From Beroe forskalii (lineage: Eukaryota > Ctenophora > Nuda > Beroida > Beroidae): a DNA stretch of 64,000 nucleotides. Position numbers and translations under genes: made by a program. Location: NCBI GenBank assembly GCA_011033025.1, contig WFMF01000007.1, positions 62,001 through 126,000 on the forward strand, read 5' to 3'. The notes beneath the pieces were generated by a model that was not told where the DNA came from, did no database searches, and saw only the letters and a program-made list of their open reading frames with translations. The first letter of the stretch is position 1, and each line of letters opens with the position of its first letter. Of the stretch, positions 35,923 to 47,143 are shown piece by piece.

Positions 35923-38900
35923 CTTCGAAGCAGTAGGGCAGCAAGTCCGGGATGTAAGTGTTCCCCTCCACACACTCCACCGTGCTCCCTTCCTCGTCAT
36001 ACAACTCGAACCCCTCCTCACACCTGCAGGGGTTGCGTCACGTCTTATGTCGGTACCTAAATCTTCGGTCAAAGAACCCTCCCCCAAATAACGCATTATG
36101 GACTGCATCGTTCATATTTTCCGTTTTTTTCACGTTATGAAGGTAACAAGAACCCTTGTTTTCTAAGGCTCTTGAGAGCAGCTATATTCACGTTTTGGTA
36201 ACAACATCCCCATCCGGTGAGAACAGCTTTACTCACGTTATGGTGACAACATCCCCATCCGGTGAGAACAGCTTTACTCACGTTATGGTAACAACATCCC
36301 CTTCCGGTGAGAGCAGCTATACTCACGTTATGGTGACACCATCCCTTCCGGTGAGAACATCTATACTCACGTTATGGTGACAACATCCCTTCCGGTGAGA
36401 ACAGCTACCTTAGTACACTTAAGAACGGCGTCACTTAATTAGTGCGGTTTGGGAAAAACCGCACTAATTAAGTGTACAGTAATTAAGTGCACATGAAATT
36501 AAGTGAACAATTTCGTGAATTTTGCGTTTTTCGAATTCGTTTTTATACATATTTCGGTTCTCAATTCCATATCGATTATCGTTTTCGATCTCAAGTCATA
36601 AAAACCGCACTAATAAAGTGCGCCGATCTTAAAGTGCGCGCCAATTACGTGATGCCGTTCTTAGGTGTACTAAGGTATACTCACGTTATGGTGACAACAT
36701 CCCCATCCGGTGAGAACAGCTTTACTCACGTTATGGTAACAACATCCCCTTCCGGTGAGAGCAGCTATACTCACGTTATGGTGACAACATCCCTTCCGGT
36801 GAGAACAGCTATACTCACGTTATGGTGACAACATCCCTTCCGGTGAGAACAGCTATACTCACGTTATGGTGATAACACCACTTCCAGTGAGAACAGCTAT
36901 ACTCAGTACTCACGTTATGGTGACAACATCTCATTCCACGTTATGGTGACAACATCCCATTCCGGTGAGAGCAGCTATACTCACGTTATGGTGACAACAT
37001 CCCCTTCCAGTGAAAGCAGCTATACTCACGTTATGGTGACAACATCCCCTTCCAGTGATAGCAGCTATACTCACGTTATGGTGACAAAATCTCATTCCAG
37101 TGAGAGCAGCTATACTCACGTTATGGTGACAACATCCCTTCCAGAGAGAGCAGCTATACTCACGTTATGGTGACAACATCCCCTTCCAGAGAGAGCAGCT
37201 ATACTCACGTTATGGTGACAACATCCCATTCCAGTGAGAGCAGCTATACTCACGTTATGGTGACAACATCCCATTCCAGTGAAAGCAGCTATACTCACGT
37301 TATGGTGACAACATCCCCTTCCAGAGAGAGCAGCTATACTCACGTTATGGTGACAACATCCCCTTCCAGTGAAAGCAGCTATACTCACGTTATGGTGACA
37401 ACATCCCCTTCCAGTGAAAGCAGCTATACTCACGTTATGGTGACAACATCCCATTCCAGTGAAAGCAGCGATACTCACGTTATGGTGACAACATCCCCTT
37501 CCAGAGAGAGCAGCTATACTCACGTTATGGTGACAACATCCCCTTCCAGAGAGAGCAGCTATACTCACGTTATGGTGACAACATCCCATTCCAGTGAAAG
37601 CAGCTATACTCACGTTATGGTGACAACATCCCATTCCAGTGAAAGCAGCGATACTCACGTTATGGTGACAACATCCCATTCCAGTGAAAGCAGCTATACT
37701 CACGTTATGGTGACAACATCCCCTTCCAGTGATAGCAGCTATACTCACGTTATGGTGACAAAATCTCATTCCAGTGAGAGCAGCTATACTCACGTTATGG
37801 TGACAACATCCCTTCCGGTGAGAACAGCTATACTCACGTTATGGTGACAACATCCCCTTCCAGAGAGAGCAGCTATACTCACGTTATGGTGACAACATCC
37901 CCTTCCAGTGAAAGCAGCTATACTCACGTTATGGTGACAACATCCCCTTCCAGAGAGAGCAGCTATACTCACGTTATGGTGACAACATCCCATTCCAGTG
38001 ATAGCAGCTATACTCACGTTATGGTGACAACATCTCATTCCACGTTATGGTGACAACATCCCCTTCCAGTGATAGCAGCTATACTCACGTTATGGTGACA
38101 ACATCCCCTTCCAGTGATAGCAGCTATACTCACGTTATGGTGACAACATCCCCTTCCAGTGAGAGCAGCTATACTCACGTTATGGTGACAACATCTCATT
38201 CCACGTTATGGTGACAACATCTCCTTCCAGTGAAAGCAGATATTCTCACGTAATTATGGTGACAACATCCCATTCCAGTGAAAGCAGCTATACTCACGTT
38301 ATGGTGACAACATCCCATTCCAGTGAAAGCAGCTATACTCTCGTTATGGTGACAACATCTCCTTCCAGTGAAAGCAGCTATACTCACGTAATTATGGTGA
38401 CAACATCCCATTCCAGTGAAAGCAGATATACTCACGTTATGGTGACAACATCCCCTTCCAGTGAGAGCAGCTATAATCACGTTATGGTGACAACATCCCC
38501 TTCCAGTGAGAGCAGCTATACTCACGTTATGGTGACAACATCCCCTTCCAGTGATAGCAGCTATACTCACGTTATGGTGACAACATCCCCTTCCAGAGAG
38601 AGCAGCTATACTCACGTTATGGTGACAACATCCCCTTCCAGTGATAGCAGCTATACTCACGTTATGGTGACAACATCCCCTTCGGCAAAGGACGTAGTGT
38701 CAGTTAGTTCCTCTCCTCGTAGCGTCACAATTCCCTTGGCGATTGAGAACGGTTCGCAGAACTTCTTCTCTGTAGAGGTGTTCATATTATGGTGTCAATT
38801 TGGAAGAATGGTATCAATTTGTCTGACAATCAATTTGTTAGTTGTGCCTTTGGGATCCATCAGTTAGCTGCAATCACATTCATTGGATAGGTTAAATATG

Positions 38901-41900
38901 TCCGATGGACCCGCCTCTGTTGCCTACCAATGAAGTAGATGCACCGAACGCCCATGTCACATTCCAAGTTTCCACAGTCGACACTGCAAACTCCGTCCTC
39001 GTTTGGGGTCAGTTCTCCGTGATTGGAGACCTCCGCAAGCGTTGGAATGTACTGGACAATGGAAGGGCATTAGGCAAGTAGTTGTCAAGTTCTGATAGAC
39101 AAGTTAAGTAGTTGTTAACTTCTGAGGAGGATTTTCATAGATGTCTCGGCTTCCCGTTGTATAACAATCATAATGTGAATCACCAACAAATTTTACGGTA
39201 TATTGCTCCTCATCTCTATTATATCACCGACACTACTAACCTTAGTACAAGCGACCATCTCGTAGCCCGGTTCACACTTAGCACTGTGTCTCAGCTCCTC
39301 CGCGATGTGGAAGGTGTACTGCCGGTGCACCTCCTCCTCTCTGATGCAGATGATCTGACCTTTGGTGGGGTTCTGTCTCGCAGCGTAGACCCTGCAGCTG
39401 GTTTCTGCCATTATGACGCCCTGACACTGCGACTTCACACACCTACAACCTGATGTAGTGATGTCATGTCTGATGCAGTAAAAACAAGGAAGAAAAGGTC
39501 TCGAGGTGGAATCAGGAGAAATGTGCGAGAGATTCCGACACAAAATATAGATCATTAGATCACCTACTTTTGAGGACAGTCGTCATCGGGCAGGCGATTG
39601 TAACGAAAGTGGGGTAAATAGAGAACTCTGTGCTGGTGACCCTGATAGTGCCATCCTCCAGATCCTCCGGATCATTCATTTCCGCTGAAATTACTCAACC
39701 TTAGATCAGTTATACAAACCTGGAATCGCGAAGTTGAGGAAAAACAAGAAATATCGTGAAACAAATCGATTTTGTGCATAGAAGTAAAACCTTCGCACTC
39801 CGGAATGACGGCGTCTCCGAAGGTCCCATCAGCCTGACAGAGAACCTCCAGCTTCAGTCTCTGGATGTAACTGGGGTAGCAGTGGATCCTGAGCTTCTCG
39901 CCTGGTTTCAGGGGCCCCTTGTGATTAGCGTACCCATTCACAACGGACGGTAGAGGGCACTCTGAAAAAACATGGGGTTTGTCATGTGGCTGAGCTTCAT
40001 ACGGCCAATATCATTATATATGTTGAGAGCGCAGTCCTAAACTGCAATTTGTAAACGACAGGAGTCATTCATTGCACGGCTCTAAAACACAGAAAGGACA
40101 TAAGTAAGGAGTATAATCATATTACTTTCATAGAAAAAGCTCGTTAATAGAAATATACATAGCTAAATTAACTTGCACGAATAAAACCTATCTCTTCAAC
40201 GCAGGTGATATCCTCGCCAATGAGTTCCGCCAATTTCACATGTCTCATCTGATGAGGGGCCTCACACTTGGCTTTAGGGTCAGCAAAGTTGAGCGGAATT
40301 ACCATGTTACAGTCACACACCAGAGGATTATCATGGATAAACCTGACAAAGATAAGAGGGTGGGTCGTATACCTGACACAGATAAGAGGGTGGGTGGTAT
40401 ACCTAACACAGATAAGAGGGTGGGTGGTATACCTGACACAGACAAGAGGGTGGGTCGTATACCTGACACAGATAAGAGGGTGGGTGGTATACCTGACACA
40501 GATAAGAGGATGGGTGGTATACCTGACACAGATAAATGGTGGGTGGTATACCCGACACAGATAAGAGGGTGGGTGGTATACCTGACACAGATAAGAGGAT
40601 GGGTGGTATACCTGACACAGATAAGAGGGATGGTGGTATACCTGACACAGATAAGAGGGTGGGTGATATACCTGACACAGATAAGAGAGTGGGTGGTATA
40701 CCTGACACAGATAAGAGGGTGGGTGGTATACCTGACACAGATAAGAGGGTGGGTGGTATACCTGACACAGATAAGAGGGTGGTTGGTATACAAGACACAG
40801 ATAAGAAGGTGAGTGGTATACCTGACTCATATAAGAAGGTGGGTGGTATACCTGACTCAGATAAGAGGGTGAGTGGTATACCTGACACAGATAAGAGAAT
40901 CTAAGAGTCTTAATAATAAGTATGTAGACCATGTCAATCAGAAAAGACTCCAAATAATAAGTATGTAGACCATTTCAATCAGATCTACTCACAGTCTAAT
41001 GTTTGTATTCTTTCCTATGTCGTTGGGGATGTTCTCCAACAGGTTATTCGATAAATATCTGGAAATATTGGTAGAAGTTACCTAGAACATGAAGGAAATG
41101 AACATAAAACAATGATAATTTTAAATTGATATTGCATAAGATTCAATATCTTTGTACAAAGTTTGACTTCGTCAATCCCAATTTTCATCTAATCTACAGA
41201 GTTTCTCACCGGTAGGTACTCACATTCTGGGGTCCCTGTAGCTTGTGTCCACACAGGCAAATGCCCCATCTGCTATGGTATCAATCTGATTGTGCATCAA
41301 GTTCCTGGGATAACGGTAAAGCTTGCAATTTTTGTAAAAAAGTTACAACATGCCTCATTTCCAATTCATGCCTTATTTCTAAATACCAAAGTACCAAAAG
41401 GATTTTGCAATTTGCATCAATCACCTAATCATGTAGCTAAGTAGGTATATATGGTGGTGTGCCGTGTGCACATCAATCGGTTCAAAAGTACTATGTGCAT
41501 TGTGCAAAATGCATTAGTTTCAATTGTGTGTCTTATCAAGAATAAAAAAAGAAATGGGCAGTAGGGTTCTCTGGAGTTTTATTTAAACATTTTGAATGAT
41601 TATTTTTTCTTCAATACTCACAGTTGATGGACTTTCCTCAATGGCTTGAAAGTGTTCACGTTAATTGCCGATATAGCATTGTTGGTTATATATCTGAGAT
41701 AGTAGCAGAATCAATGTTATGCTTATCAATGGGTAACTGGTAAGTCGATATCTTGATACATGTTAGTCTGGTCAGTATATGCATGTACCCTGCAAAAATT
41801 CAGGAACTTATCCCGCTATGTTATTTGTGCTTCTTATCATGTTAGAAAACATATAAGCTCAGGAGTATTGAAAAATACCTTGGGGAAACTCGAAAATTTA

Positions 41901-44900
41901 CCACGCCCTTTTCCGACCGTGGGAAAATTTATCGATCCCAGAAAAAATAAATTTATTGACATATAAAGCATGATGGGTGTCTAAACCCATGTTTTTTGGG
42001 ACGCTGAATCGATTGCAAGGGTTATTTTTAGTCTCTGACCATCACATAAGTCATTATTGACCACGCCCACCCTTTACTGTGGGAATTTTTGAGTCATTTT
42101 CACATGATATTTTTCCAAATCAAACTGTGGTATGTAAGGTGTCTAACCCCATGTTTTTTGGGACGCTGAATCGATTGCAAGTGTTACTTTTAGTCTCTGA
42201 CCATCACATAAGTCATTATTGACCACGCCCACCCTTTAGTGTGGGAATTTTTGAGTCATTTTCACATGATATTTTTCCAAATCAAACTTTGGCATGTTAG
42301 GTGTCTAACCCCATGTTTTTTGGGACGCTGAATCGATTGCAAGGTCTATTTTTAGTCTCTGACCATCATATAAGTCATTAGTGACCACGCCCACCCTTTA
42401 GCTTGGGAATTTCTGAGTCATTTTCACATGCTATATTTTCAAACCAAGCAACACACAAGTCACAAATCTTCTTTCATCAGTAGGGCAATTTATTTTGTGG
42501 TAAATCTTGATCTTCAGATCCAACGGCAACAGGATCATTCCAGTTAGATACTCAGTTCATACTGAATCATCCTGAACACAATATTATGTTAATAGAGTTA
42601 TGTTGGATATCGTACTACGGAATCGAATCTAAAGTATTGCAACTAAAAACTTCAATTGCAATTAAAACTTCAGGCAAAATAATTTGAATGTTATGAATTC
42701 AGAAGCGAGCTCCAGCAAAATATGGCAGTCAAGTATCAATAAATGAGATAGGGGCTGAAAATTAGGGAATTCAATGAGACACAAACATATGCTAGGCTTC
42801 ACTCAGCCTCCACTCAGCCTCCAATAGGCTCCACATAGCCTCCATAAGGCTCCAATCAGTCTCCACTAGGCTCAACTCAGCCTTTACTAGTAGTGGAGGC
42901 TGTGAGGAGCCTAGTGGCCTAGTGGAGGCTGTGACACTAGGCTCCACACAGCCTCCACTAGGCTTCACTGAGCTTCCACTAGACAGTAGACACCACTCAG
43001 CTTCCACTAGACACCGCTAAACCTCCACTAGGCTCCAAACAGCCTCCCCTCGGCTCTCCACTAGTCTCCACACAGCCTCCAATAGGCTCCGCACAGCCTC
43101 CACTAGGCTCCATTCATGCTCCACCAGGCTCCAGCCAGCCTCCACTAGGCTCCACTCAGCCTTCATTTGGCTCCACACATGCTTCCACCCAGCCTCCACC
43201 AAGCTCCAGCCAGCCTCCACTAGGCTCCACTTAGCCTCCATTCGGCTCCACTCAGCCTCCACTAAGCTCCACTCAGCCTCCACTAGGCTCCAAAGAGTCT
43301 CCACTAGTCTTCACTGAGCTTTCACTAGACAGTAAACACCACTCAGCTTCCACTAGACACCGCTAAACCTCCACTAGGCTAAAAACAGCCTCCCCTCGGC
43401 TCTCCACTAGTCTCCACTCAGCCTCTACTAGGCACCACTCAGCCTCTACTAGGCTCCATAGAGCCTCCACTAGTCTTCGCTGAGCTTCCACTAGATATTA
43501 GACACCACTCAGCTTCCACTAGACACCGCTAAACCTCCACTAGGCTCCAAACAGCCTCCCCTCGGCTCTCCACTAGTCTCCACTCAGCCTCTACTAGGCT
43601 CCACTCAGCCTCCACTTGGCTCCACAGAGCCTCCACTAGGCTCCACACAGCCTCCAATAGGCTCCACACAGCCTCCACTAGGCTCCACACAGCCTCCACT
43701 AGGCATCACTCATGCTCCACTCAGCCTCCACCAAGCTCCAGCCAGCCTCCACTAGGCTCCACTTAGCCTCCATTTGGCTCCACTCAGCCTCCACTAAGCT
43801 CCACTCAGCCTCCACTAGGCTCCAAAGAGCCTCCACTAGTCTTCACTGAGCTTCCACTAGACAGTAGACACCACTCAGCTCCCACTAGACACTGCTAAAC
43901 CTCCACTAGGCTCCAAACAGCCTCCCCTCGGCTCTCCACTAGTCTCCACTCAGCCTCTACTAGGCTCCACTCAGCCTCCACTTGGCACCACTGAGCCTCC
44001 ACTACTAGTAAAGGCTGAGTTGAGCCTATGGAGGCTATGTGGAGCCTATTGGAGGCTGAGTGGAGCCTAGTAGAGGCTGAGTGGAGCCTGGTGGAGCATG
44101 AATGGCTCCACACAGCCTCCACTCGCCTCCACACAGCTGAGGATGAATCCATGGAAACTGGTCAATGGTCACAGTGGGGCCTTACTATTGATTTTAGGCT
44201 GCTAGAACAGACTAATGTAGCGTGCATGCTTCGGTTTGAGGGCTTAATACAACGGTTTGATCGGACTACGTAGTACTTGAATGCATAAAGCTTTAAAACT
44301 TTAAGTAAGAGGATATGAAATATCGTATTTGTTACTGTAGCCTCATACTCTATTCTCTGTGGTCTCTGCTACAGACTCTGGATAACGTCAAAATGTTAAA
44401 CAGACCTTGGGAATCGATTCCTCATCCTTGAAAATCATAATATTGGTACTTAAATTGTTGCAAAAGTGCTCAAAAAGGTGTTTAATTTTTGGCAAACTTT
44501 GGCAAATGCTTCCACTTTTTTGGAGTTTGCCAAAAAAAGTGTTTGGCAAAGTTTGCCATAACACTTAAAGTAATGATCGGACTGATGAAAGAAGCTTTGT
44601 GACTTGTGTGTTGCTTGGTTTGAAAATATAGCATGTGAAAATGACTCAGAAATTCCCAAGCTAAATAGTGGGCGTGGTCACTAATGACTTATATGATGGT
44701 CAGAGACTAAAAATTGACCTTGCAATCGATTCAGCGTCCCAAAAAACATGGGGTTAGACACCTAGCATGCCACAGTTTGATTTGGAAAAATATCATGTGA
44801 AAATGACTCAAAAATTCCCACACTAAAGGGTGGGCGTGGTCAATAATGACTTATGTGATGGTCAGAGACTAAAAGTAACACTTGCAATCGATTCAGCGTC

Positions 44901-47143
44901 CCAAAAAACATGGGGTTAGACACCTTACATGCCACAGTTTGATTTGGAAAAATATCATGTGAAAATGACTCAAAAATTCCCACAGTAAAGGGTGGGCGTG
45001 GTCAATAATGACTTATGTGATGGTCAGAGACTAAAAATAACCCTTGCAATCGATTCAGCGTCCCAAAAACAAGGGTTTAGACACCCATCATGCTATATAT
45101 GTCAATAAATTTATTTTTTCTGTGATCGATAAATTTTCCCACGGTCGGAAAAGGGCGTGGTCAATTTTCGAGTTTCCCCAAGGTGTTTTTCAATACTCCT
45201 GGGCTTATATGTTTTCTAACATGATAAGAAGCACAAATAACATAGCGGGATAAGTTCCTGAATTTTTGCACAGATGAGCCTATTTTTGCATATACTGACC
45301 AGACTATGTTGGCCAAGGCACTTTATCAACATAATTATATTTGATAAATTTCGATCCATTTATTAGAAAAAGCTGACGCGGTGATGTCCATTGGATCCAT
45401 CCATATAGATTTAAGATCCAATCATAATTACAACAATAGGAGTATATAACATGTCCAGGTAACTCGGTAATCTGCCGATGCACACCTGGGGCACAACCTG
45501 GGCACACCTGGTCACCTGGGGCACATCTCGGGCACATTTCGGGCACACCTCGGGCACAAGACACACCTGGGGCACATTTGAGCACAACCACCTGGGGCAC
45601 ACCTCGGGCACCCTGGGGCACACTTGGGGCACATCTCGGACACAATTAATGCACAAGCGAGGGAAAAAGAGCAGCTCCCTCACCAACATAGCAGAGAGCG
45701 TCTTGGTCAATCACCCTGGAAAGAGATGTTCTGCTCCCTCCAAGAGAACGAGCAACTGTTTAGATCAAGGTGTGCCCCAGGTGTGCCCCAGGTGTGCCCT
45801 CAGGTGGTTGTGCCCCATATATGGTTTGTGCATTAATTGTGTCCGAGATGTGCCCCAGGTGTGTCTTGTGCCCGAAGTGTGCCCGAGGTGTGCCCGAAAT
45901 GTGCCCGAGATGTGCCCCAGGTGTGCCCCAGGTGTGCCCAGGTTGTGCCCCAGGTGTGCATCGGCAGATTACCGAGTTACCCATGTCCATTGGACCAGAA
46001 AATGGATCCAGCGAATCAAAATAGGATTAGATCCAAGGAATGATACCAGTGATGGAAATGATCTCTAAAGGATATGATGGACCCTTTGGACTCAAACTTC
46101 TTGGGGCATTGTTGCAAGACATACTAACATTTTGTTGAGTTTGCTGCTGTCTCTGAACACATAATCGGGTAGAGAAAGGAGTCCTGTCCTGTACAATCTG
46201 ATTTGCTTCAATGCATACATCCCAAAAAAGGCGTCATCTTCAATTGAAAGTTCTCCTTCGTTACGATAACTGATAAACCTGGACGAAATAGGCAATGACA
46301 AACTTGAAATAACTTCATAAGACCTATGGTGTATACAACTGAACCTGTTAGAACCTATATCAAAAGATGAAATTATTCTTTAACGATCATTGAAAAATAA
46401 ACGAATAACTTTCAAAGTTTGTACAATCTGTAACTCACAGAAATTCCAGCACTCTTAATTTTTGGAATGCTCTTGTAGGAATGGTGCCAATCCGTACATC
46501 ATAAAGCGTTCTGAGGTGATCATTTAACTTTTATTAATAGAGCTAAACTCCCCATATTACACACAACAAGTTATGAGTACTACCAAAAAATAAATTAATA
46601 GTTGAAAATGAACTTAATAAATGGATAAAATTATTAATATGAAACAGAAAAATTTTACAGAGGGGCTGCAGGTGATATTTCACTCAGTAATATCAAACTG
46701 TAAGACTTCAATAAGACTTACAGCTTCTTTAGGTTGGGCATCAATGGAAAGATAAAGGAGCTCGAGAGATCGTCATTTTTGATCGTCCTGAGGATATTTC
46801 AGGTCGTGACCTCAACAGTTCTGATAGTCCGTCACATATCTTCTACAATTACTACTACAACTATCTAATACAACTACTCACTACAAACCAGAAAAGGGCT
46901 TAGTCAGTTATCCTTTAAGGTGAGTTATGACTCAATTCAACGGATAATACGGTCGCATTTCCGAAACCCTTACAGCATTTCGACAGAGGAGGGGAAGTTC
47001 TGAGGAACGGCGCCAAGGTTATCTCCGTCGCATTTGATAGACTTGGTTCTGATACTGCTACACCTCTGATAATGGGAGCCTCGGACATGGCTTAGAAAGT
47101 TCAACATCGACAGTACCCCCAACAATCTTCCTATGAACTTCAT
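35923..47143 (-). CDS. Secreted LRR-CCP protein (possibly the 5' half of the protease gene)
   Basis: Minus-strand exons are 46974-47143, 46722-46787, 46439-46510, 46129-46278, 41622-41693, 41224-41304, 40993-41058, 40188-40342, 39791-39961, 39568-39684, 39241-39449, 38928-39051, 38661-38769 and 35923-36023. All phases are compatible. The start is a signal peptide (MKFIGRLLGVLSMLNFLSHV), then an LRRNT-like segment (IKCDGDNLGAVPQNFPSS). About seven LRRs follow, mostly one per 66-81-bp phase-2 exon (YLSNNLLENIPNDIG). Next come an LRRCT (NPLVCDCNM and CEAPHQ), a good CCP (CPLPSVVNGYANHKG), a divergent cysteine-rich stretch, and a final CCP (FCEPFSIAKGIV, then TCEEGFEL). The last exon ends in phase 1, still open, so the gene must continue downstream. 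The acceptor at 20213 would fit. Confidence 0.75.
36168..38690. repeat. 45-bp array copying a CCP exon donor, about 50 units
   Basis: The unit reads CAGCTATACTCACGTTATGG, then TGACAACATCCCCTTCCAG and TGAAAG on the plus strand. On the minus strand it contains GGGGATGTTGTCACCATAAC followed by GTGAGTATAG. That is the last 20 bases of exon 38661-38769 plus its donor. The array fills the following intron. At 45 bp the unit keeps all frames open, hence the long spurious ORFs on both strands. Confidence 0.93.
36408..36675. mobile_element. 268-bp TA-flanked MITE inside the 45-bp array
   Basis: The ends CCTTAGTACACTTAAGAACG and, inverted, CCTTAGTACACCTAAGAACG are near-perfect terminal repeats. The flanks are TA at 36406-36407 and 36676-36677. 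The interrupted array unit reads AACAGCTATACTCACG when the element and one TA are removed. Internal AGTGCGG, AAACCGCACT and TTAAGTG blocks are also palindromic. Tc1/mariner type by TSD; no coding capacity. Confidence 0.88.
40343..40905. repeat. 30-bp array copying the LRRCT exon acceptor
   Basis: About 18 units of GGTGGGTGGTATACCTGAC plus ACAGATAAGAG. On the minus strand each contains CTTATCTGTGTCAG/GTATAC, a copy of the true acceptor CTTATCTTTGTCAG/GTTTAT of exon 40188-40342. The array starts at that acceptor and extends into the intron. The long ORFs it creates are not genes. Confidence 0.9.
41765..45305. mobile_element. 3.5-kb foldback element with inverted arms of about 710 bp
   Basis: The left arm (41765 to about 42475) begins AGTCTGGTCAGTATATGCA and the right arm (about 44585-45305) ends with its reverse complement. 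The 5-bp flanks are identical: ATGTT at 41760-41764 and 45306-45310. Each arm contains three subrepeats of about 170 bp (CCCATGTTTTTTGGGACGC and GATCGATTCAGCG-like blocks). The core, about 42787-44130, is a CCTCCACTAGGCTCCA minisatellite with its orientation flipped near both ends. No transposase frame is seen. It sits in a long intron of the LRR-CCP gene (41694-46128). Confidence 0.85.
42787..44130. repeat. Minisatellite core of the foldback element
   Basis: Irregular units of about 21-24 bp based on CCACTAGGCTCCACTCAGCCT. Higher-order repeats of several hundred bases are also present: the segment with ACTAGACAGTAGACACCACT recurs near 42980, 43325, 43490 and 43855. Both ends carry inverted patches (about 42893-42940 and 44010-44100). 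Confidence 0.85.
45458..45981. mobile_element. 524-bp inverted-repeat element with 8-bp TSD
   Basis: The ends GGTAACTCGGTAATCTGCC at left and its reverse complement at right begin arms that continue, as an irregular CAGGTGTGCCCC-type minisatellite, for about 150-200 bp each side. The flanks CATGTCCA at 45450-45457 and 45982-45989 are identical. An 8-bp duplication is typical of hAT elements and some other classes. The centre, about 45660-45830, has no recognisable gene. Confidence 0.8.

Noticed and set aside
37116-38867. ORFs of 150-226 aa on both strands (MVTTSPSSESSYTH and CCHHNVSIAAF repeats)
   Set aside because: Products of the 45-bp splice-donor array. Only the small exon end on the minus strand is genuine coding sequence.
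40168-40953. 261-aa minus-strand frame with repeated CQVYHPPSYL
   Set aside because: The first part overlaps the real LRRCT exon, but the repeats lie in the intron and contain acceptor copies. I kept only the exon, while noting possible exon extension as a finding.
42792-44273. Trp/Glu-rich ORFs (SLVEAEWSLVEA)
   Set aside because: Translation of the CTCCACTAGGCTCCA-type core of the foldback element.
45304-46068. Cysteine-rich frames (CPRCAPGVP repeats) resembling a keratin-associated or toxin-like protein
   Set aside because: They arise from the CAGGTGTGCCCC-type minisatellite in the arms of an inverted-repeat element with its own TSD.
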